The notes: generated by a model from the sequence alone, not told the origin. A DNA stretch of 64,000 nucleotides from Lederbergia wuyishanensis (GCF_022900255.1 NZ_JALIRM010000005.1:92116-156115), one strand, 5' to 3'; numbered from the stretch's first letter, positions 53,633 to 63,068 are shown. Program-made: numbers and translations.

Positions 53633-53979
53633 CCTAGCGTGAATAATAAAATATAATATTGGTTTTCTTTAAGAAACAGATGTCTTCTTTGAGATGTCAA
53701 ACTGCTTGTTAGGAATACAAAAAGAGTGTTTAGAGCTTGTTTTATGTATCGACGTTTAGTTTGCTTCAGCGCAAAAAATATTAATAAAAGACGGAAGTGT
53801 CCTAGTGTCTTAATAGAATATATTTTGATAACTATTTTGTCTTTCTTCTTATAAAATGTTAGATGACTTTTTATGAGTGATAGCAGTGGAGAAAGGTATT
53901 CTTTGAGGTAGAACACATCATGTATTCATTTTTTTGACATAATCGTAAATTGAAAGTCTTTCCTTTTTTAAGAGAAAAG
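53633..53979. other. Intergenic, nothing recognised
   Basis: AT-rich, with no supported gene. A 118-codon minus-strand ORF overlapping the previous gene lacks a ribosome site. Ends at the MITE-like element. Confidence 0.4.
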
Positions 53980-54214
53980 AGGCTGGACATAACTAAAACA
54001 ATCAAACCTAAAGACGAACAGTGATCAAATTTAGCGGAGGAAATATACGAAGACTCCTGTGGGAGGAAGGCATAGGTGAGACCCTGCAGCTCAGGACGAG
54101 CGAGGAGGCTCACCAGCCGCCCACGGAAAGCGAAGTATATTTCAGGAGCGGGTATGTACACTAATCAACCTATTGTTCGGTTTTATCTTTGTCGAAAAGA
54201 GTTATGCCCGGTCT
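53980..54214 (-). mobile_element. MITE-like element, copy 2 (235 bp, inverted)
   Basis: The reverse orientation of the element at 27461-27696: it begins AGGCTGGACATAACTAAAAC and ends GTTATGCCCGGTCT. It shares GCGGAGGAAATATACGAAGA, CTCACCAGCCGCCCACGG and ACTAATCAACCTATTGTTCG with copy 1. No ORF is supported in it. Confidence 0.75.
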
Positions 54215-54221
54215 CATAAGC

Positions 54222-54611
54222 TTACACATTTATATTATAATTCAAAACCAACTCATCACCAGGTAGTCCTCTTATGCCCCAATTATGTTTTGGTGTTTCA
54301 AAAATAGTAATCTCGACATCTTGAGGGGATATTTCTAATTCTGTATTAATACGTTCAAATAACAACTTTATTAATTGCTTTTTTGCTTCAACAGTTCTAC
54401 CTTCAAACATGCTAATCTCGATTATGGTATATGCTTCAGTTCTTCCATCTGCAAAATAAAAGTCACTTTTATCCAGGGGGAAAAAACGATGGAATTTCTT
54501 ATCTGTAGGATATTCAAGTGCATCAACCATACAAGAATGAATAATGCTCGATAAAGTTTCCTTAATTGGATCTAGATTATCCTTAACCCCATAAATTTTA
54601 ATTTGTCCCAT
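54222..54611 (-). CDS. Tautomerase-family protein
   Basis: The 129-residue protein resembles 4-oxalocrotonate tautomerase-like Tautomerase_2 proteins (YusQ style): FHRFFPLDKSDFYFADGRT, FEGRTVEAKKQLIKLLFERI and NWGIRGLPGDE near the C-terminus. The N-terminal residue after Met is Gly, not the catalytic Pro of classic tautomerases, so activity is doubtful. AGGAAAA precedes ATG. It ends eight bases before the MITE. Confidence 0.75.
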   Translation of the reverse strand: MGQIKIYGVKDNLDPIKETLSSIIHSCMVDALEYPTDKKFHRFFPLDKSDFYFADGRTEAYTIIEISMFEGRTVEAKKQLIKLLFERINTELEISPQDVEITIFETPKHNWGIRGLPGDELVLNYNINV

Positions 54612-54808
54612 GCTTATTTTTCCTCCAAATGATTAATCATTTCTAATACGTTTAATCGTTTTTAAAATCAAAGTGGAAGGTCTACTATGCATAAATCCTT
54701 GATTGAAAATAGAAGAAGAAGGTTATTAATCCTGAACAAAGGGAAAAGATTTTTCGCCACTTAAATTTTAATAATACTAATTTTCGTATAGAACCACTTT
54801 CTATATAC
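54612..54808. other. Intergenic, no gene
   Basis: AT-rich spacer between a tautomerase gene and the ABC-2 operon end. A small hairpin (TATAGAA/TTCTATA near 54785-54805) may terminate the operon. Nothing else recognised. Confidence 0.4.
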
Positions 54809-55591
54809 TTACGAACCCGTCGATCGATAATGCTTCACCCCAAACTGCCAAACTAGTAAACAAGGGAGAATAAACACAATTCCTACAACAGGAGCCAGCA
54901 TATTTATTATAGATTGTCCTTCGCTTCTCCCTAACACGTACAATAAAGGCAAGTAGTTGACGCATCCAAATGGAATAACGAATGTAAAAAATTTCGTCAC
55001 CCATTTATGGTAGATATTTAATGGGTATTGTGCCATTTCTCTGCCGCCGTCTGTAAAAATGTTCACGACTTCAAGTCCTTGAATCGTCCAAAAACAAAGT
55101 GTAGCCGCCAACATAAAAATTCCGGTAAAAATAAATACTCCGCTCACAATCATCAAAATAAGAACACATACTTTTACAAAACTCCATTCAATCGATAGAT
55201 TACTTAATGCCCAAGCTAGGACAATAACACTTTGTATTAGCCGTCCAAATCTCGTAAATTCAAATTGGGATCCCATCACTTGGATGATCGTACCTCTAGG
55301 TCGTACGAGCAATCTATCAAAATTTCCATTCCTCACAAGGGAAGAAAACGAATCAAATCCCCGTGCAAAACACTCACTGATGGCAAATGCCATATGGATT
55401 ACGGCAAAGCAAAGGGCCACTTCAAAAAATGTCCATCCTTTTATTTGTCCGAAGCGTTCAAATAAAAAGTATAATCCGGCAAAAACGGAAAACGGAATGA
55501 AAAATTGGCCGAATGATAAGAGCCAAAACGATGTTCGATACTGCATTTGTGACTTGAACAATATATGAAGATATTTAAAGTATAAACTCAT
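54809..55591 (-). CDS. ABC-2 type permease (DUF990-like), second
   Basis: The 260-residue inner-membrane protein has six hydrophobic segments and the conserved GNFDRLLVRPRGTIIQV, typical of the ABC-2 (DUF990) half-permeases encoded in pairs behind a NatA-like ATPase. It probably exports a small molecule or lipid with its neighbours. AAGGAGGG lies ten bases before the ATG. It is last in the operon. Confidence 0.85.
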   Translation of the reverse strand: MSLYFKYLHILFKSQMQYRTSFWLLSFGQFFIPFSVFAGLYFLFERFGQIKGWTFFEVALCFAVIHMAFAISECFARGFDSFSSLVRNGNFDRLLVRPRGTIIQVMGSQFEFTRFGRLIQSVIVLAWALSNLSIEWSFVKVCVLILMIVSGVFIFTGIFMLAATLCFWTIQGLEVVNIFTDGGREMAQYPLNIYHKWVTKFFTFVIPFGCVNYLPLLYVLGRSEGQSIINMLAPVVGIVFILPCLLVWQFGVKHYRSTGS

Positions 55592-55597
55592 CCTACT

Positions 55598-56401
55598 TCA
55601 CCCTCCTTGAACGACGACTCTTTGCAATGCTTTTTGAAAGGCAAATCTTCCGAGTAAAACAAGAACGACTAGCCATACGAGTTGAAAAAGAATGCCAATC
55701 AACGCCTCGTCCTGCGGGATATGTCCTGAATAAACTCGAAATGGAAAATCAGCAGTATAACGAAATGGCAGCATATAAGCGATATTTTGCATCCAAGTAG
55801 GCATTAAAGGAATTGGAATTGTCAGTCCAGCAAAAAACTCACCTATCACACTAAACATAAGTAATGAACCCACTGGTGACATCGTGATGAAGACAGAGAT
55901 GTAAATGAACATGGAGATGGCTACTAGGAGTAATAAACCAAGAATGATAGATGTTAAAAATAAAAGAAAGGTAGTGAAGTTTGACGGTAATGTCATCCTA
56001 TATGGTTGCGGTAATAAAAAAGCAACAATAAGGATAGGGAAGCTGCGAAGAATCGCACTTGACAGACGTTGCGCCAGTAATTTGGCATACCAAAATCCAT
56101 AGATCCCGCAAGGTCTACAAAGCTCATACGCGATATTGCCAGTTGTAATTAAATCGAAAAGTTCATTATCTCGAAACCAAAGCATGATGAAGGCAAGGAA
56201 CGCTTGCTGAAGCCAGAGGTATGTAATTAATTCTTTTAATGACATTGGAGGAGTTTGTATAGCATGTTCGTAAAATGCCTCAAAGATCATAATGTACATA
56301 AATCCCCAAAAAAACTGCGTTGCTACACCAGCTAGTGCCGCTGTTCGATATTGCATCCCGTTCATGAGCCTTAACTTCAAGACAGAGGTATAGGCACTCA
56401 T
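55598..56401 (-). CDS. ABC-2 type permease (DUF990-like), first
   Basis: The 267-residue inner-membrane protein has six helices and the sister segment TTGNIAYELCRPCGIYGFWY to the LVRPRG motif of its neighbour. The start ATG overlaps the ATPase stop by four bases (ATGA), showing translational coupling. The substrate is unknown. Confidence 0.85.
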   Translation of the reverse strand: MSAYTSVLKLRLMNGMQYRTAALAGVATQFFWGFMYIMIFEAFYEHAIQTPPMSLKELITYLWLQQAFLAFIMLWFRDNELFDLITTGNIAYELCRPCGIYGFWYAKLLAQRLSSAILRSFPILIVAFLLPQPYRMTLPSNFTTFLLFLTSIILGLLLLVAISMFIYISVFITMSPVGSLLMFSVIGEFFAGLTIPIPLMPTWMQNIAYMLPFRYTADFPFRVYSGHIPQDEALIGILFQLVWLVVLVLLGRFAFQKALQRVVVQGG

Positions 56402-57375
56402 ATTTGGTACTCCTTATACAGCTGGACGATGATTTCTTCAATAGGCTGTGAATCAATCGAAAGGTCAACGATTTCCACCATACTTGATAATGTGGCAATG
56501 ACTTCCGAAACCATAATTTTCTCTGTATCCACACTTAAAACTGCTCTCTCGCTAGTTTGAGAGAGTACGGTCACCCCGTTAATATCAAAATCCAGCGTTG
56601 TTTCTCGATAATCTACCGTCATCATTTTGGTAGAGCCAAACTTTTTCCGTAGGTCATTCAGCTTTCCGTCATATAGTAAACTGCCTTTTCCAATTAAAAT
56701 GACCCGGTCAGCAAGTGCCTCGATATCATTCATATCATGGGTGGTCAATATGACTGTTACGCCTTTTTCTTTGTTAATCGTTTTGATGAAATTTCTTACA
56801 GCGATTTTCGAAAGTGCATCTAGTCCAATTGTTGGTTCATCCAAAAATAATACGCTTGGACTATGCAGTAAAGAAGCTGCTATTTCGCAACGCATTCGCT
56901 GACCTAAACTTAACTGTCGTACTGGTGTGTTGATAAGCTCCTTTAGTTCAAGCGTTTCTACTAATAAATCTACATTTGATTTATATTCTTGCGGGGGGAT
57001 TTTATATATATCACGGAGAAGTTCAAAAGAATCCATGACAGGAACATCCCACCAAAGCTGGGAACGCTGGCCGAAAACAACTCCGATATTTTTAACATAT
57101 GAAACTCTTTCTTTCCAAGGAGTGTATCCCATAATCTTGCATTCTCCGCTATCAGGTACTAAAATGCCGCTCATCACTTTAATCGTCGTAGATTTTCCTG
57201 CACCGTTCGGTCCGATATAACCGACAATTTCTCCTGGTTCAATTGAAAAAGAAATATTATTAAGCGCATGAACAATTTTATGCTCACGATAAAAAAGCGC
57301 TTTCAGTGAATTAGTAAGTCCAGTTGAGCGCTTAGCAACCTTAAATGATTTACTTAATCCTTCAATTCTAATCAA
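56398..57375 (-). CDS. ABC transporter ATP-binding protein (ABC-2 exporter, NatA/DrrA-like)
   Basis: The 325-residue ATPase has Walker A GPNGAGKSTT, signature LSLGQRMR, Walker B VLFLDEPTIGLD and H-loop ILTTHDMND. The C-terminal 100 residues form the usual DrrA-like extension. TTG 57375 follows GGGAGGG by six bases; the longer frame has no better site. It leads an operon with two ABC-2 permeases and so is an exporter rather than an importer. Confidence 0.9.
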   Translation of the reverse strand: MIRIEGLSKSFKVAKRSTGLTNSLKALFYREHKIVHALNNISFSIEPGEIVGYIGPNGAGKSTTIKVMSGILVPDSGECKIMGYTPWKERVSYVKNIGVVFGQRSQLWWDVPVMDSFELLRDIYKIPPQEYKSNVDLLVETLELKELINTPVRQLSLGQRMRCEIAASLLHSPSVLFLDEPTIGLDALSKIAVRNFIKTINKEKGVTVILTTHDMNDIEALADRVILIGKGSLLYDGKLNDLRKKFGSTKMMTVDYRETTLDFDINGVTVLSQTSERAVLSVDTEKIMVSEVIATLSSMVEIVDLSIDSQPIEEIIVQLYKEYQI

Positions 57376-57505
57376 GCATGTCCCTCCCTTTAAAAAACAT
57401 AATCGGAAGGAAGATGTTACCATTATATAATAAAGCTGTCAATCCGTTTTTTAAAAATTTGAAAAATATATGATATAATTTTGTTAGTAAGAAAGGATGA
57501 TGACT

Positions 57506-58075
57506 GTGACTCTTTATCAAAAAAATCAGGTTACGTTAAATGAGTTTTTACAAATTCGAGAGAATACGGAAGAACTCTTGGAGTATATTGACGGATTTAT
57601 CTACATGTCACCATCACCATCGATAAGACATCAACGAATATCTAGGAAGCTCTTAGTTCAATTGGATCGTTTTTTGGAAGGGAAGCCTTGTGAAGTTTTT
57701 TCGGCACCAATTGATATAGAATTAAAAAACGACGAGATGGATGGAACAAAAATTGTCATACCAGATCTTAGTGTAATTTGCGACAAAGAAGGATTTACGG
57801 ATGCCAAATATGTCGGTGTTCCAAGTCTAATAATAGAGATTCTAAGCCCTTCCAATCAGTCTCATGATTTAATTACGAAATTAAATATATATATGACTTA
57901 TGGTGTGAAAGAATATTGGATTGTTAATCCAATTCTGCAATCTATAACAGTGTACACCCTTAATGATGAAGATATGTATGAACAACATGACATGAAAACG
58001 GAAATAGGACAGATTCATTCGAGTTTTTTGGAAGAATTCTGTATTGAATTAAAGGAGCTTTTTTCTGAAAAGTAA
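57506..58075 (+). CDS. Uma2-family PD-(D/E)XK nuclease-like protein
   Basis: The 189-residue Uma2/DUF820 protein has IVIPDLSVICD (the metal Asp), IIEILSPSNQSHDLITKL (Glu-x-Lys equivalent region) and VKEYWIVNP, the standard order of this restriction-endonuclease fold. Function in Bacillus is unknown. GTG 57506 is nine bases after AAAGG; ATG 57497 and 57500 are closer than is usual. Divergent from the ABC operon. Confidence 0.87.
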   Translation: MTLYQKNQVTLNEFLQIRENTEELLEYIDGFIYMSPSPSIRHQRISRKLLVQLDRFLEGKPCEVFSAPIDIELKNDEMDGTKIVIPDLSVICDKEGFTDAKYVGVPSLIIEILSPSNQSHDLITKLNIYMTYGVKEYWIVNPILQSITVYTLNDEDMYEQHDMKTEIGQIHSSFLEEFCIELKELFSEK

Positions 58076-58076
58076 A

Positions 58077-58113
58077 AATCGAGTGTTAACTGTATGCCAA
58101 CGCTCAATTTTTT
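58077..58113. terminator. Bidirectional terminator
   Basis: GAGTGTTA pairs with CAACGCTC (imperfect) between the A run and T run at 58074-58113, serving convergent Uma2 and YdcF genes. Confidence 0.7.
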
Positions 58114-58115
58114 AA

Positions 58116-58691
58116 TTATTTTCCGAATACTGATGTTTTTAAAAGTGCAAGACGCTCGCGGGTTTTTAATTTCCATTCAACGACTTTCGGTGTTTTTGCT
58201 GCGACGGCATCTGACTCCAAATCTAGTTGCCGACCAATTTCTCGAGCCCGAGCGAGATGATAGTCGCTTGTAATAATCGTAACAGCGTTAACTGAAGCGG
58301 GGAGGAGTTTCTTGGAAAATAGAATATTTTCATAGGTGGAAGTCGATGCTGTTTCCAGAATTAAACGATTTTCCTCAATACCATTTTCCATGAGATATCG
58401 TTTCATTGCTTCTGCTTCAGAAATATCTTCATCAGGACCCTGTCCTCCAGATAAAATTATTTTTACGTGAGGATGTTCTTTCGCATAATTTAGAGCTGCT
58501 TCAAGTCTGTAACGCAAAGAAAGTGATGGAACCTCACCATTTACTTTTGCACCTAGAATAATAGCATATTCATATTGTCCATTTGCTATAGGCAACTTGC
58601 CAGCGATTATCCAATTTCCTGTTTTTATCCACATCGTTATACCGAATACGGCAAAAGGAAGTAACCATATTAATATACGTTTTAATTTCAA
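58116..58691 (-). CDS. YdcF/SanA-like DUF218 protein
   Basis: The 191-residue protein has one N-terminal membrane anchor (residues 5-22) followed by a DUF218 domain: AIILGAKVNGEVPSLSLRYR, IILSGGQGPDEDISEAEAMK, ETASTSTYENILFSK and VTIITSDYHLARA. Members such as SanA and YdcF affect envelope permeability; the molecular role is uncertain. It is monocistronic. Confidence 0.88.
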   Translation of the reverse strand: MKLKRILIWLLPFAVFGITMWIKTGNWIIAGKLPIANGQYEYAIILGAKVNGEVPSLSLRYRLEAALNYAKEHPHVKIILSGGQGPDEDISEAEAMKRYLMENGIEENRLILETASTSTYENILFSKKLLPASVNAVTIITSDYHLARAREIGRQLDLESDAVAAKTPKVVEWKLKTRERLALLKTSVFGK

Positions 58692-58766
58692 CTAACCTCA
58701 CCTCATAATTAAAGAATATCGGACTTCTTCCTAGTAGTAAATCTATTTTTAAAGGGGGGCGAAGAA

Positions 58767-59351
58767 GTGAACACGATTATTTTAGCAGGGGGAAAATCAA
58801 GTCGCATGGGTGAAAATAAGGCTTTGGTGAGAATAGGCGGAAAACGAGTAATCGATCGATTGATAGAGGAATTTCTTCCTGTTTCGGAAAAGGTCATTGT
58901 TATCGCCAATGAAGTGTTTACCCTAATAGATGATTCGGTTCTAATCTTAGAAGATTCAGAGACATATAAAGGTCAAGGTCCGTTGGTTGGGATATTAACC
59001 GGGCTAACTGCTGTAAAGGAGGGCACATGTTTAGTTGTTGCCTGTGACATGCCTTTTGCATCTAGGGAGTTAGCTACGCTTCTTGAACGTACACTTATTG
59101 AAAAAAATCTTGACGCGGCGGTTCCTATTGCAGATGGACAAATCCATCCATTATTTGCTGTCTATCAAGCTCGGATATTAGATGATGTGATTTCAACTCT
59201 AAAAGAGGGTAAAAGGGCAGTGAAATCTTTGCTAGATCGTTTAAATGTTGAGTATATTGAGATTGGAAAGTCATTAGATTTTTGGAATATGAATACAAGG
59301 GAAGAGTATTTAGAAGCGAAAAACATTATTGAAGGGAACGAGTCTGATTGA
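58767..59351 (+). CDS. mobA: Molybdenum cofactor guanylyltransferase MobA
   Basis: This 194-residue nucleotidyltransferase has the GTP-binding N-terminus ILAGGKSSRMGENKALVRIGG, DD-containing VVACDMPF and PIADGQIHPLFAVYQ. MobA attaches GMP to molybdopterin to make MGD. The GTG start has AGGGGGG upstream. The stop overlaps the moaE start (TTGA), and the four Moco genes moving rightward form one operon. Confidence 0.9.
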   Translation: MNTIILAGGKSSRMGENKALVRIGGKRVIDRLIEEFLPVSEKVIVIANEVFTLIDDSVLILEDSETYKGQGPLVGILTGLTAVKEGTCLVVACDMPFASRELATLLERTLIEKNLDAAVPIADGQIHPLFAVYQARILDDVISTLKEGKRAVKSLLDRLNVEYIEIGKSLDFWNMNTREEYLEAKNIIEGNESD

Positions 59352-59812
59352 ATTGTGAAATTACGAGGGACACTATTAAGATAGATGAAATATACGCCAA
59401 AGTGGTAAGGAGGGAAGCCGGAGCTGTTACTACTTTTATCGGAACCGTTCGGGAGCTTACATATGGCAGAAAAACGCTATATTTGGAATACGAAGCATAC
59501 GAAGAAATGGCTTTAAAAAAACTTGAGCAAATTGTAGTGGAAATGAAGGAACGCTGGCCAGGAGTAGAAGCAGCAATTTCGCATAGAATTGGACGCTTAG
59601 AAATAAGTGATATCGCTGTTGCGATTGCTGTCTCTTCACCACATCGCCCGGAAGCGTATGAAGCAAATCGTTACGCTATTGAGCGGATTAAAGAAATTGT
59701 TCCGATTTGGAAGAAGGAACATTGGGAAGACGGAGAGAAGTGGATTGGAAACCAGCGGGGAACGAAGGAATATGTGGATGGAATACCAGAGGAGGTCGAT
59801 TTAATTGAATAA
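59348..59812 (+). CDS. moaE: Molybdopterin synthase catalytic subunit MoaE
   Basis: The 154-residue protein has GAVTTFIGTVRELTYGRKT near the N-terminus, YEAYEEMALKKLEQI, HRIGRLEISDIAVAIAVSSP and KEHWEDGEKWIGN near the C-terminus with the catalytic Lys. Together with MoaD it inserts sulfur into precursor Z. The start overlaps mobA, and it ends seven bases into moaD. Confidence 0.92.
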   Translation: MNCEITRDTIKIDEIYAKVVRREAGAVTTFIGTVRELTYGRKTLYLEYEAYEEMALKKLEQIVVEMKERWPGVEAAISHRIGRLEISDIAVAIAVSSPHRPEAYEANRYAIERIKEIVPIWKKEHWEDGEKWIGNQRGTKEYVDGIPEEVDLIE

Positions 59813-60038
59813 AATATTATTATTTGCCCAATTAAAAGAACAGGCTGGGAGTAATACCTTAGCTTTGGATGTTTCAGGAAAAACTGTAAAGGAACTGCGT
59901 GATTATCTAGAGTCAGAAACAGATTTAGGTAGCTTGACTGGAATAATGATTGCCATAAATGAAGAATTTGCTACTGATGAAACAATAATAAACGCTGAAG
60001 ATGTAATCGCTCTAATCCCACCAGTAAGCGGGGGCTAA
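59805..60038 (+). CDS. moaD: Molybdopterin synthase sulfur-carrier subunit MoaD
   Basis: The 77-residue ubiquitin-like protein ends in PPVSGG; the C-terminal Gly-Gly is thiocarboxylated and donates sulfur in molybdopterin synthesis. The TTG start follows GGAGG and overlaps moaE. The adenylyltransferase that activates it is encoded next. Confidence 0.92.
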   Translation: MNKILLFAQLKEQAGSNTLALDVSGKTVKELRDYLESETDLGSLTGIMIAINEEFATDETIINAEDVIALIPPVSGG

Positions 60039-60043
60039 TAAAA

Positions 60044-61060
60044 ATGGATCGATACTCGAGACAAATTTTATTTAAAAAAATTGGAGAATCTGGACAAAAA
60101 GAAATAGGGAAGAAGCATGCAATTATTCTTGGGGTAGGCGCACTTGGAACGCATACCTCGGAGACACTTGCTAGAGCTGGTATAAGAAAGCTACAAATTA
60201 TTGATCGGGATTATGTCGAAATGAGCAATCTACAGAGGCAGCATTTGTTTACGGAAGAAGATGCCATTAAAAAATGGCCGAAAGCAGAAGCAGCGAAAAA
60301 TAGATTGCAGCAAATAAATAGTGATGTTGAAATTGAAGCAATTGTTGCCCAGGCAGACGAAGTTTTGCTTGAAAGAATAATAGAGGATGTCGACTTACTC
60401 ATCGATGGAACGGATAATTTTGAAACACGATTTTTAATGAACGATATTGCTCATAAGTATGATATCCCGTATATTTTCGGTTCCTGTGTCGGTACCTTCG
60501 GAATGGCCTTTACGATTATTCCAGGGGAGACTCCATGTTTACAATGTTTATTAAAAAAATTGCCTTTACAGGGGCAAACATGCGATACCGTTGGAATTAT
60601 CGCTCCAACAGTTCAAATGGTTACAGCACATCAAAGTGCGGAAGCTTTAAAAATTTTATCCGGCAATAGGAAAGCGGTGCGAAAAACCTTTGTTTCGTTT
60701 GACCTGTGGGAAAATGAATATGTTTCTTTAAAAGCAGATGCACTCAAAAGTAAAGATTGTCTTACTTGTGGGGAAGACTGTACTTTTCCATTTTTACAAG
60801 CTGATTCAAATATGAAAGTGGCGGTTCTATGTGGTAGGGATACTGTACAAATTCGTCCGGTTGATGGGGTCCCTATTTTATTGGAACAACTTGCTGATAG
60901 GTGGCGTTCCGCGGGATTTGAAGTTGGAGGAAACCCTTTCTTGCTTTCAATCGTAAAAGAAGGAACAAGAGTTGTCTTTTTTAAAGATGGCCGCGCGCTC
61001 GTCCATGGTACAAAAAATCCAGACGAAGCGAGGAAAATCTATCATTCTTTAATAGGTTAG
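60044..61060 (+). CDS. moeB: MoeB/ThiF-type adenylyltransferase
   Basis: The 338-residue E1-like enzyme has the nucleotide-binding GVGALGTHTSETLARAG, the Asp loop IIDRDYVEMSNLQRQHLF, DGTDNFETR, CLQCLLK and QGQTCDTVGIIAP cysteine-rich zinc region, and a C-terminal extension with CLTCGEDC. It adenylates MoaD. The extension is related to the ThiF/MoeB C-terminal region in Bacilli. It lies four bases after moaD. The downstream gene is YhfC. Confidence 0.88.
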   Translation: MDRYSRQILFKKIGESGQKEIGKKHAIILGVGALGTHTSETLARAGIRKLQIIDRDYVEMSNLQRQHLFTEEDAIKKWPKAEAAKNRLQQINSDVEIEAIVAQADEVLLERIIEDVDLLIDGTDNFETRFLMNDIAHKYDIPYIFGSCVGTFGMAFTIIPGETPCLQCLLKKLPLQGQTCDTVGIIAPTVQMVTAHQSAEALKILSGNRKAVRKTFVSFDLWENEYVSLKADALKSKDCLTCGEDCTFPFLQADSNMKVAVLCGRDTVQIRPVDGVPILLEQLADRWRSAGFEVGGNPFLLSIVKEGTRVVFFKDGRALVHGTKNPDEARKIYHSLIG

Positions 61061-61071
61061 GGGAGTTTTGT

Positions 61072-61869
61072 ATGGTAAGTTCTGCAACAATTGTTTCAAT
61101 GATTGTTTCATTTATCATTGCAATAGGTACACCTATATTTTTGCTTGTTTTTTTCAAAAAAAGATACAAAATATCGCTTATTGTATTATTGATAGGGATG
61201 GCGACGTTTTTTCTATTCGCTTCGGTTTTGGAAGGACTTTTACATAGCTATTTGCTCGTATGGAATACATCTACGAAACAATTTTTAGAAAATCCATGGC
61301 TTTTTATGCTATATGGAGGACTAATGGCTGGTATTTTTGAAGAAACTGGCAGATTTATAATGATGAAATTAGCTTTAAAGAAATACCGGGAGTGGAAAGA
61401 TGGACTCGCGTTTGGACTTGGACATGGCGGAATGGAGGCTATTCTATTAGTTGGGGTCAATAGTATTGTGATGCTTGTTTTTGCTTTTATGATTAATAAT
61501 GGAACGTTTGATTCATTGTTAATCAATGAACAAACAAGAGAATCGATGGCTCCAATTAAGGCTCAATTGACGAGTGGTTCTTCGTTTATCATCCTTTTAG
61601 GAGGGATTGAACGCTTAAGTGCTCTCGCCATTCATCTCGGTCTATCAATCCTCGTATTATATTCAATCCGTAGTCGTAAAATTATGTTTCTTTTTTTAGC
61701 GATCCTCATACATGCATTTTTTGATTTCCCTGCAGCTCTTTACCAAGCAGGTGTCATTAAAAACATTTATTTAGTAGAGTTGTTAATAGCAATTATCGCG
61801 GTAGGTTCAATTTACTGGGTTGTGAAATCCAGAAAATTATTCAAAGATGATATAAGGGCTGCCAGTTAG
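61072..61869 (+). CDS. YhfC-family glutamic-type intramembrane protease
   Basis: The 265-residue protein has eight predicted membrane helices. FEETGRFIMM and GHGGMEAILLVGVN hold the conserved Glu/His pairs of the YhfC family, related to the Rce1/CPBP glutamic-type proteases. FLAILIHAFFDFPAAL adds the conserved His/Asp. The substrate is unknown. It follows moeB by 11 nt. Confidence 0.85.
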   Translation: MVSSATIVSMIVSFIIAIGTPIFLLVFFKKRYKISLIVLLIGMATFFLFASVLEGLLHSYLLVWNTSTKQFLENPWLFMLYGGLMAGIFEETGRFIMMKLALKKYREWKDGLAFGLGHGGMEAILLVGVNSIVMLVFAFMINNGTFDSLLINEQTRESMAPIKAQLTSGSSFIILLGGIERLSALAIHLGLSILVLYSIRSRKIMFLFLAILIHAFFDFPAALYQAGVIKNIYLVELLIAIIAVGSIYWVVKSRKLFKDDIRAAS

Positions 61870-61883
61870 AGTATGGCAGCCCT
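61855..61883. terminator. Hairpin at the end of the YhfC gene
   Basis: AGGGCTGCCA and TGGCAGCCCT (61855-61864, 61874-61883) are exact complements around GTTAGAGTA; the stop codon lies in the loop. T tail is weak, and the hairpin probably serves both convergent genes. Confidence 0.65.
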
Positions 61884-61896
61884 CATTAATTGAATA

Positions 61897-62223
61897 TTAG
61901 TGTTGAGTTGTTGCAACGATGACAACTTGTCCTTGGTCGAGAACTTTCTCGTATTGTTCTGCTTCTGCTTCAGTTAATCCGACTGCTTCAAATTTAGCGC
62001 GAAGTTCGTCTCCTCTTTTTCGGAAGACATTGCTGACCGAATCAAGAACTCCAAGCTCTCCCACTCCTACTACTCCGGTATCTGTAACGTCCGTCAAATC
62101 CTTGGATCGTTCTTCATCATGAGCAAATAAATAAATATCATCATGCTCAAATCCTTGGGCAGTAAGTTCATTTATGATATTTTTTGCTTCTAGACCATTC
62201 TCGCAAACTCTGACGGTATTCAT
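61897..62223 (-). CDS. General stress protein YflT/GSP17M-like
   Basis: The 108-residue protein matches the heat-induced general stress protein 17M/YflT family: VRVCENGLEAKNIINELTAQ, IYLFAHDEERSKDLTD, VGELGVLDS and VLDQGQVVIVA. Function is unknown, but B. subtilis YflT is a sigma-B regulon member. AAAAGGAGAT precedes the ATG. A sigma-B-like promoter lies about 50-70 bases upstream. Confidence 0.88.
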   Translation of the reverse strand: MNTVRVCENGLEAKNIINELTAQGFEHDDIYLFAHDEERSKDLTDVTDTGVVGVGELGVLDSVSNVFRKRGDELRAKFEAVGLTEAEAEQYEKVLDQGQVVIVATTQH

Positions 62224-62266
62224 GCATTACATCTCCTTTTCTAGTAAATATATGGACACTATTTAT

Positions 62267-62292
62267 ATAACCGGAAACATTTTAAATGAAAC
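62267..62292 (-). promoter_or_regulatory. Candidate sigma-B promoter
   Basis: On the minus strand GTTTCA (62287-62292) and GGTTAT (62267-62272) are separated by 14 nt, close to the sigma-B consensus GTTTAA-N12-15-GGGTAT. It lies upstream of the YflT-like stress gene, a likely sigma-B target. Confidence 0.5.
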
Positions 62293-62340
62293 ATTTTTGG
62301 GGTAAAGAGTACAGAAACGAATGATGAAAGAAGGGACTAC

Positions 62341-63018
62341 ATGAAGAACATTTTAAAAAATGATTGGGCTCAATTGCTAGAATCGGAGTTTCAAAAGCCA
62401 TACTATGAAAAGCTTTGGGCTTTTTTAATCGAAGAGTACTCAAAGTTTACCATTTATCCAAATCAGAAAGATATATTTAACGCTCTCCATTACACACCAT
62501 ATGAAAATGTGAAAGCTGTTATTCTTGGTCAAGATCCCTACCATGGACCTGGCCAAGCTCATGGTCTTAGTTTTTCCGTTAAACCAGAAATGCGAATACC
62601 GCCTTCGTTAAGAAACATATTTAAAGAGTTGAAAAATGATATTGGGTGTGAAGTTCCAAATAACGGTTATTTAGTTAAGTGGGCAGAACAAGGCGTCCTC
62701 ATGCTTAATACGATTTTGACTGTCAGAGCTGGGCAGGCATTTTCTCATCGAGGGAAAGGATGGGAGATTTTTACGGATAGAGTGATTTCGTTGCTTAATG
62801 AACGGGAAAAGCCAGTTGTATTTATTCTTTGGGGACGTCCAGCACAAGAAAAAATCGCGCTTATTAATACGAATAAACATAAGATCATTCAATCTCCACA
62901 CCCTAGTCCATTTGCGGCAAGAAAGGGCTTTTTTGGCAGCAATCCTTTTTCAAAAACGAATGAGTTTTTGCATGAATTAGATGAAACGCCTATTGATTGG
63001 CAAATTCCTAATATATAA
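62341..63018 (+). CDS. ung: Uracil-DNA glycosylase
   Basis: The 225-residue family 1 UDG has the water-activating motif [13 protein letters not shown] (catalytic Asp) and the Leu-loop region [12 protein letters not shown], plus [18 protein letters not shown]. It removes uracil from DNA by base excision repair. The downstream ywdI homologue recalls the ywd region of B. subtilis, although a speE relic now lies between them. Confidence 0.95.
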   Translation: MKNILKNDWAQLLESEFQKPYYEKLWAFLIEEYSKFTIYPNQKDIFNALHYTPYENVKAVILGQDPYHGPGQAHGLSFSVKPEMRIPPSLRNIFKELKNDIGCEVPNNGYLVKWAEQGVLMLNTILTVRAGQAFSHRGKGWEIFTDRVISLLNEREKPVVFILWGRPAQEKIALINTNKHKIIQSPHPSPFAARKGFFGSNPFSKTNEFLHELDETPIDWQIPNI

Positions 63019-63068
63019 TTTTTTCGGATGGCTCTTTTCTAAACTTTGTTGCTTTTTTATATTAATAC

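Noticed and set aside
53560..53916. 118-codon minus-strand ORF
   Set aside because: No ribosome site, overlaps the end of a supported gene, and its composition is not protein-like.
53871..54161. 96-codon minus-strand ORF
   Set aside because: Mostly inside the MITE-like element copy; an accidental frame of a repeat.
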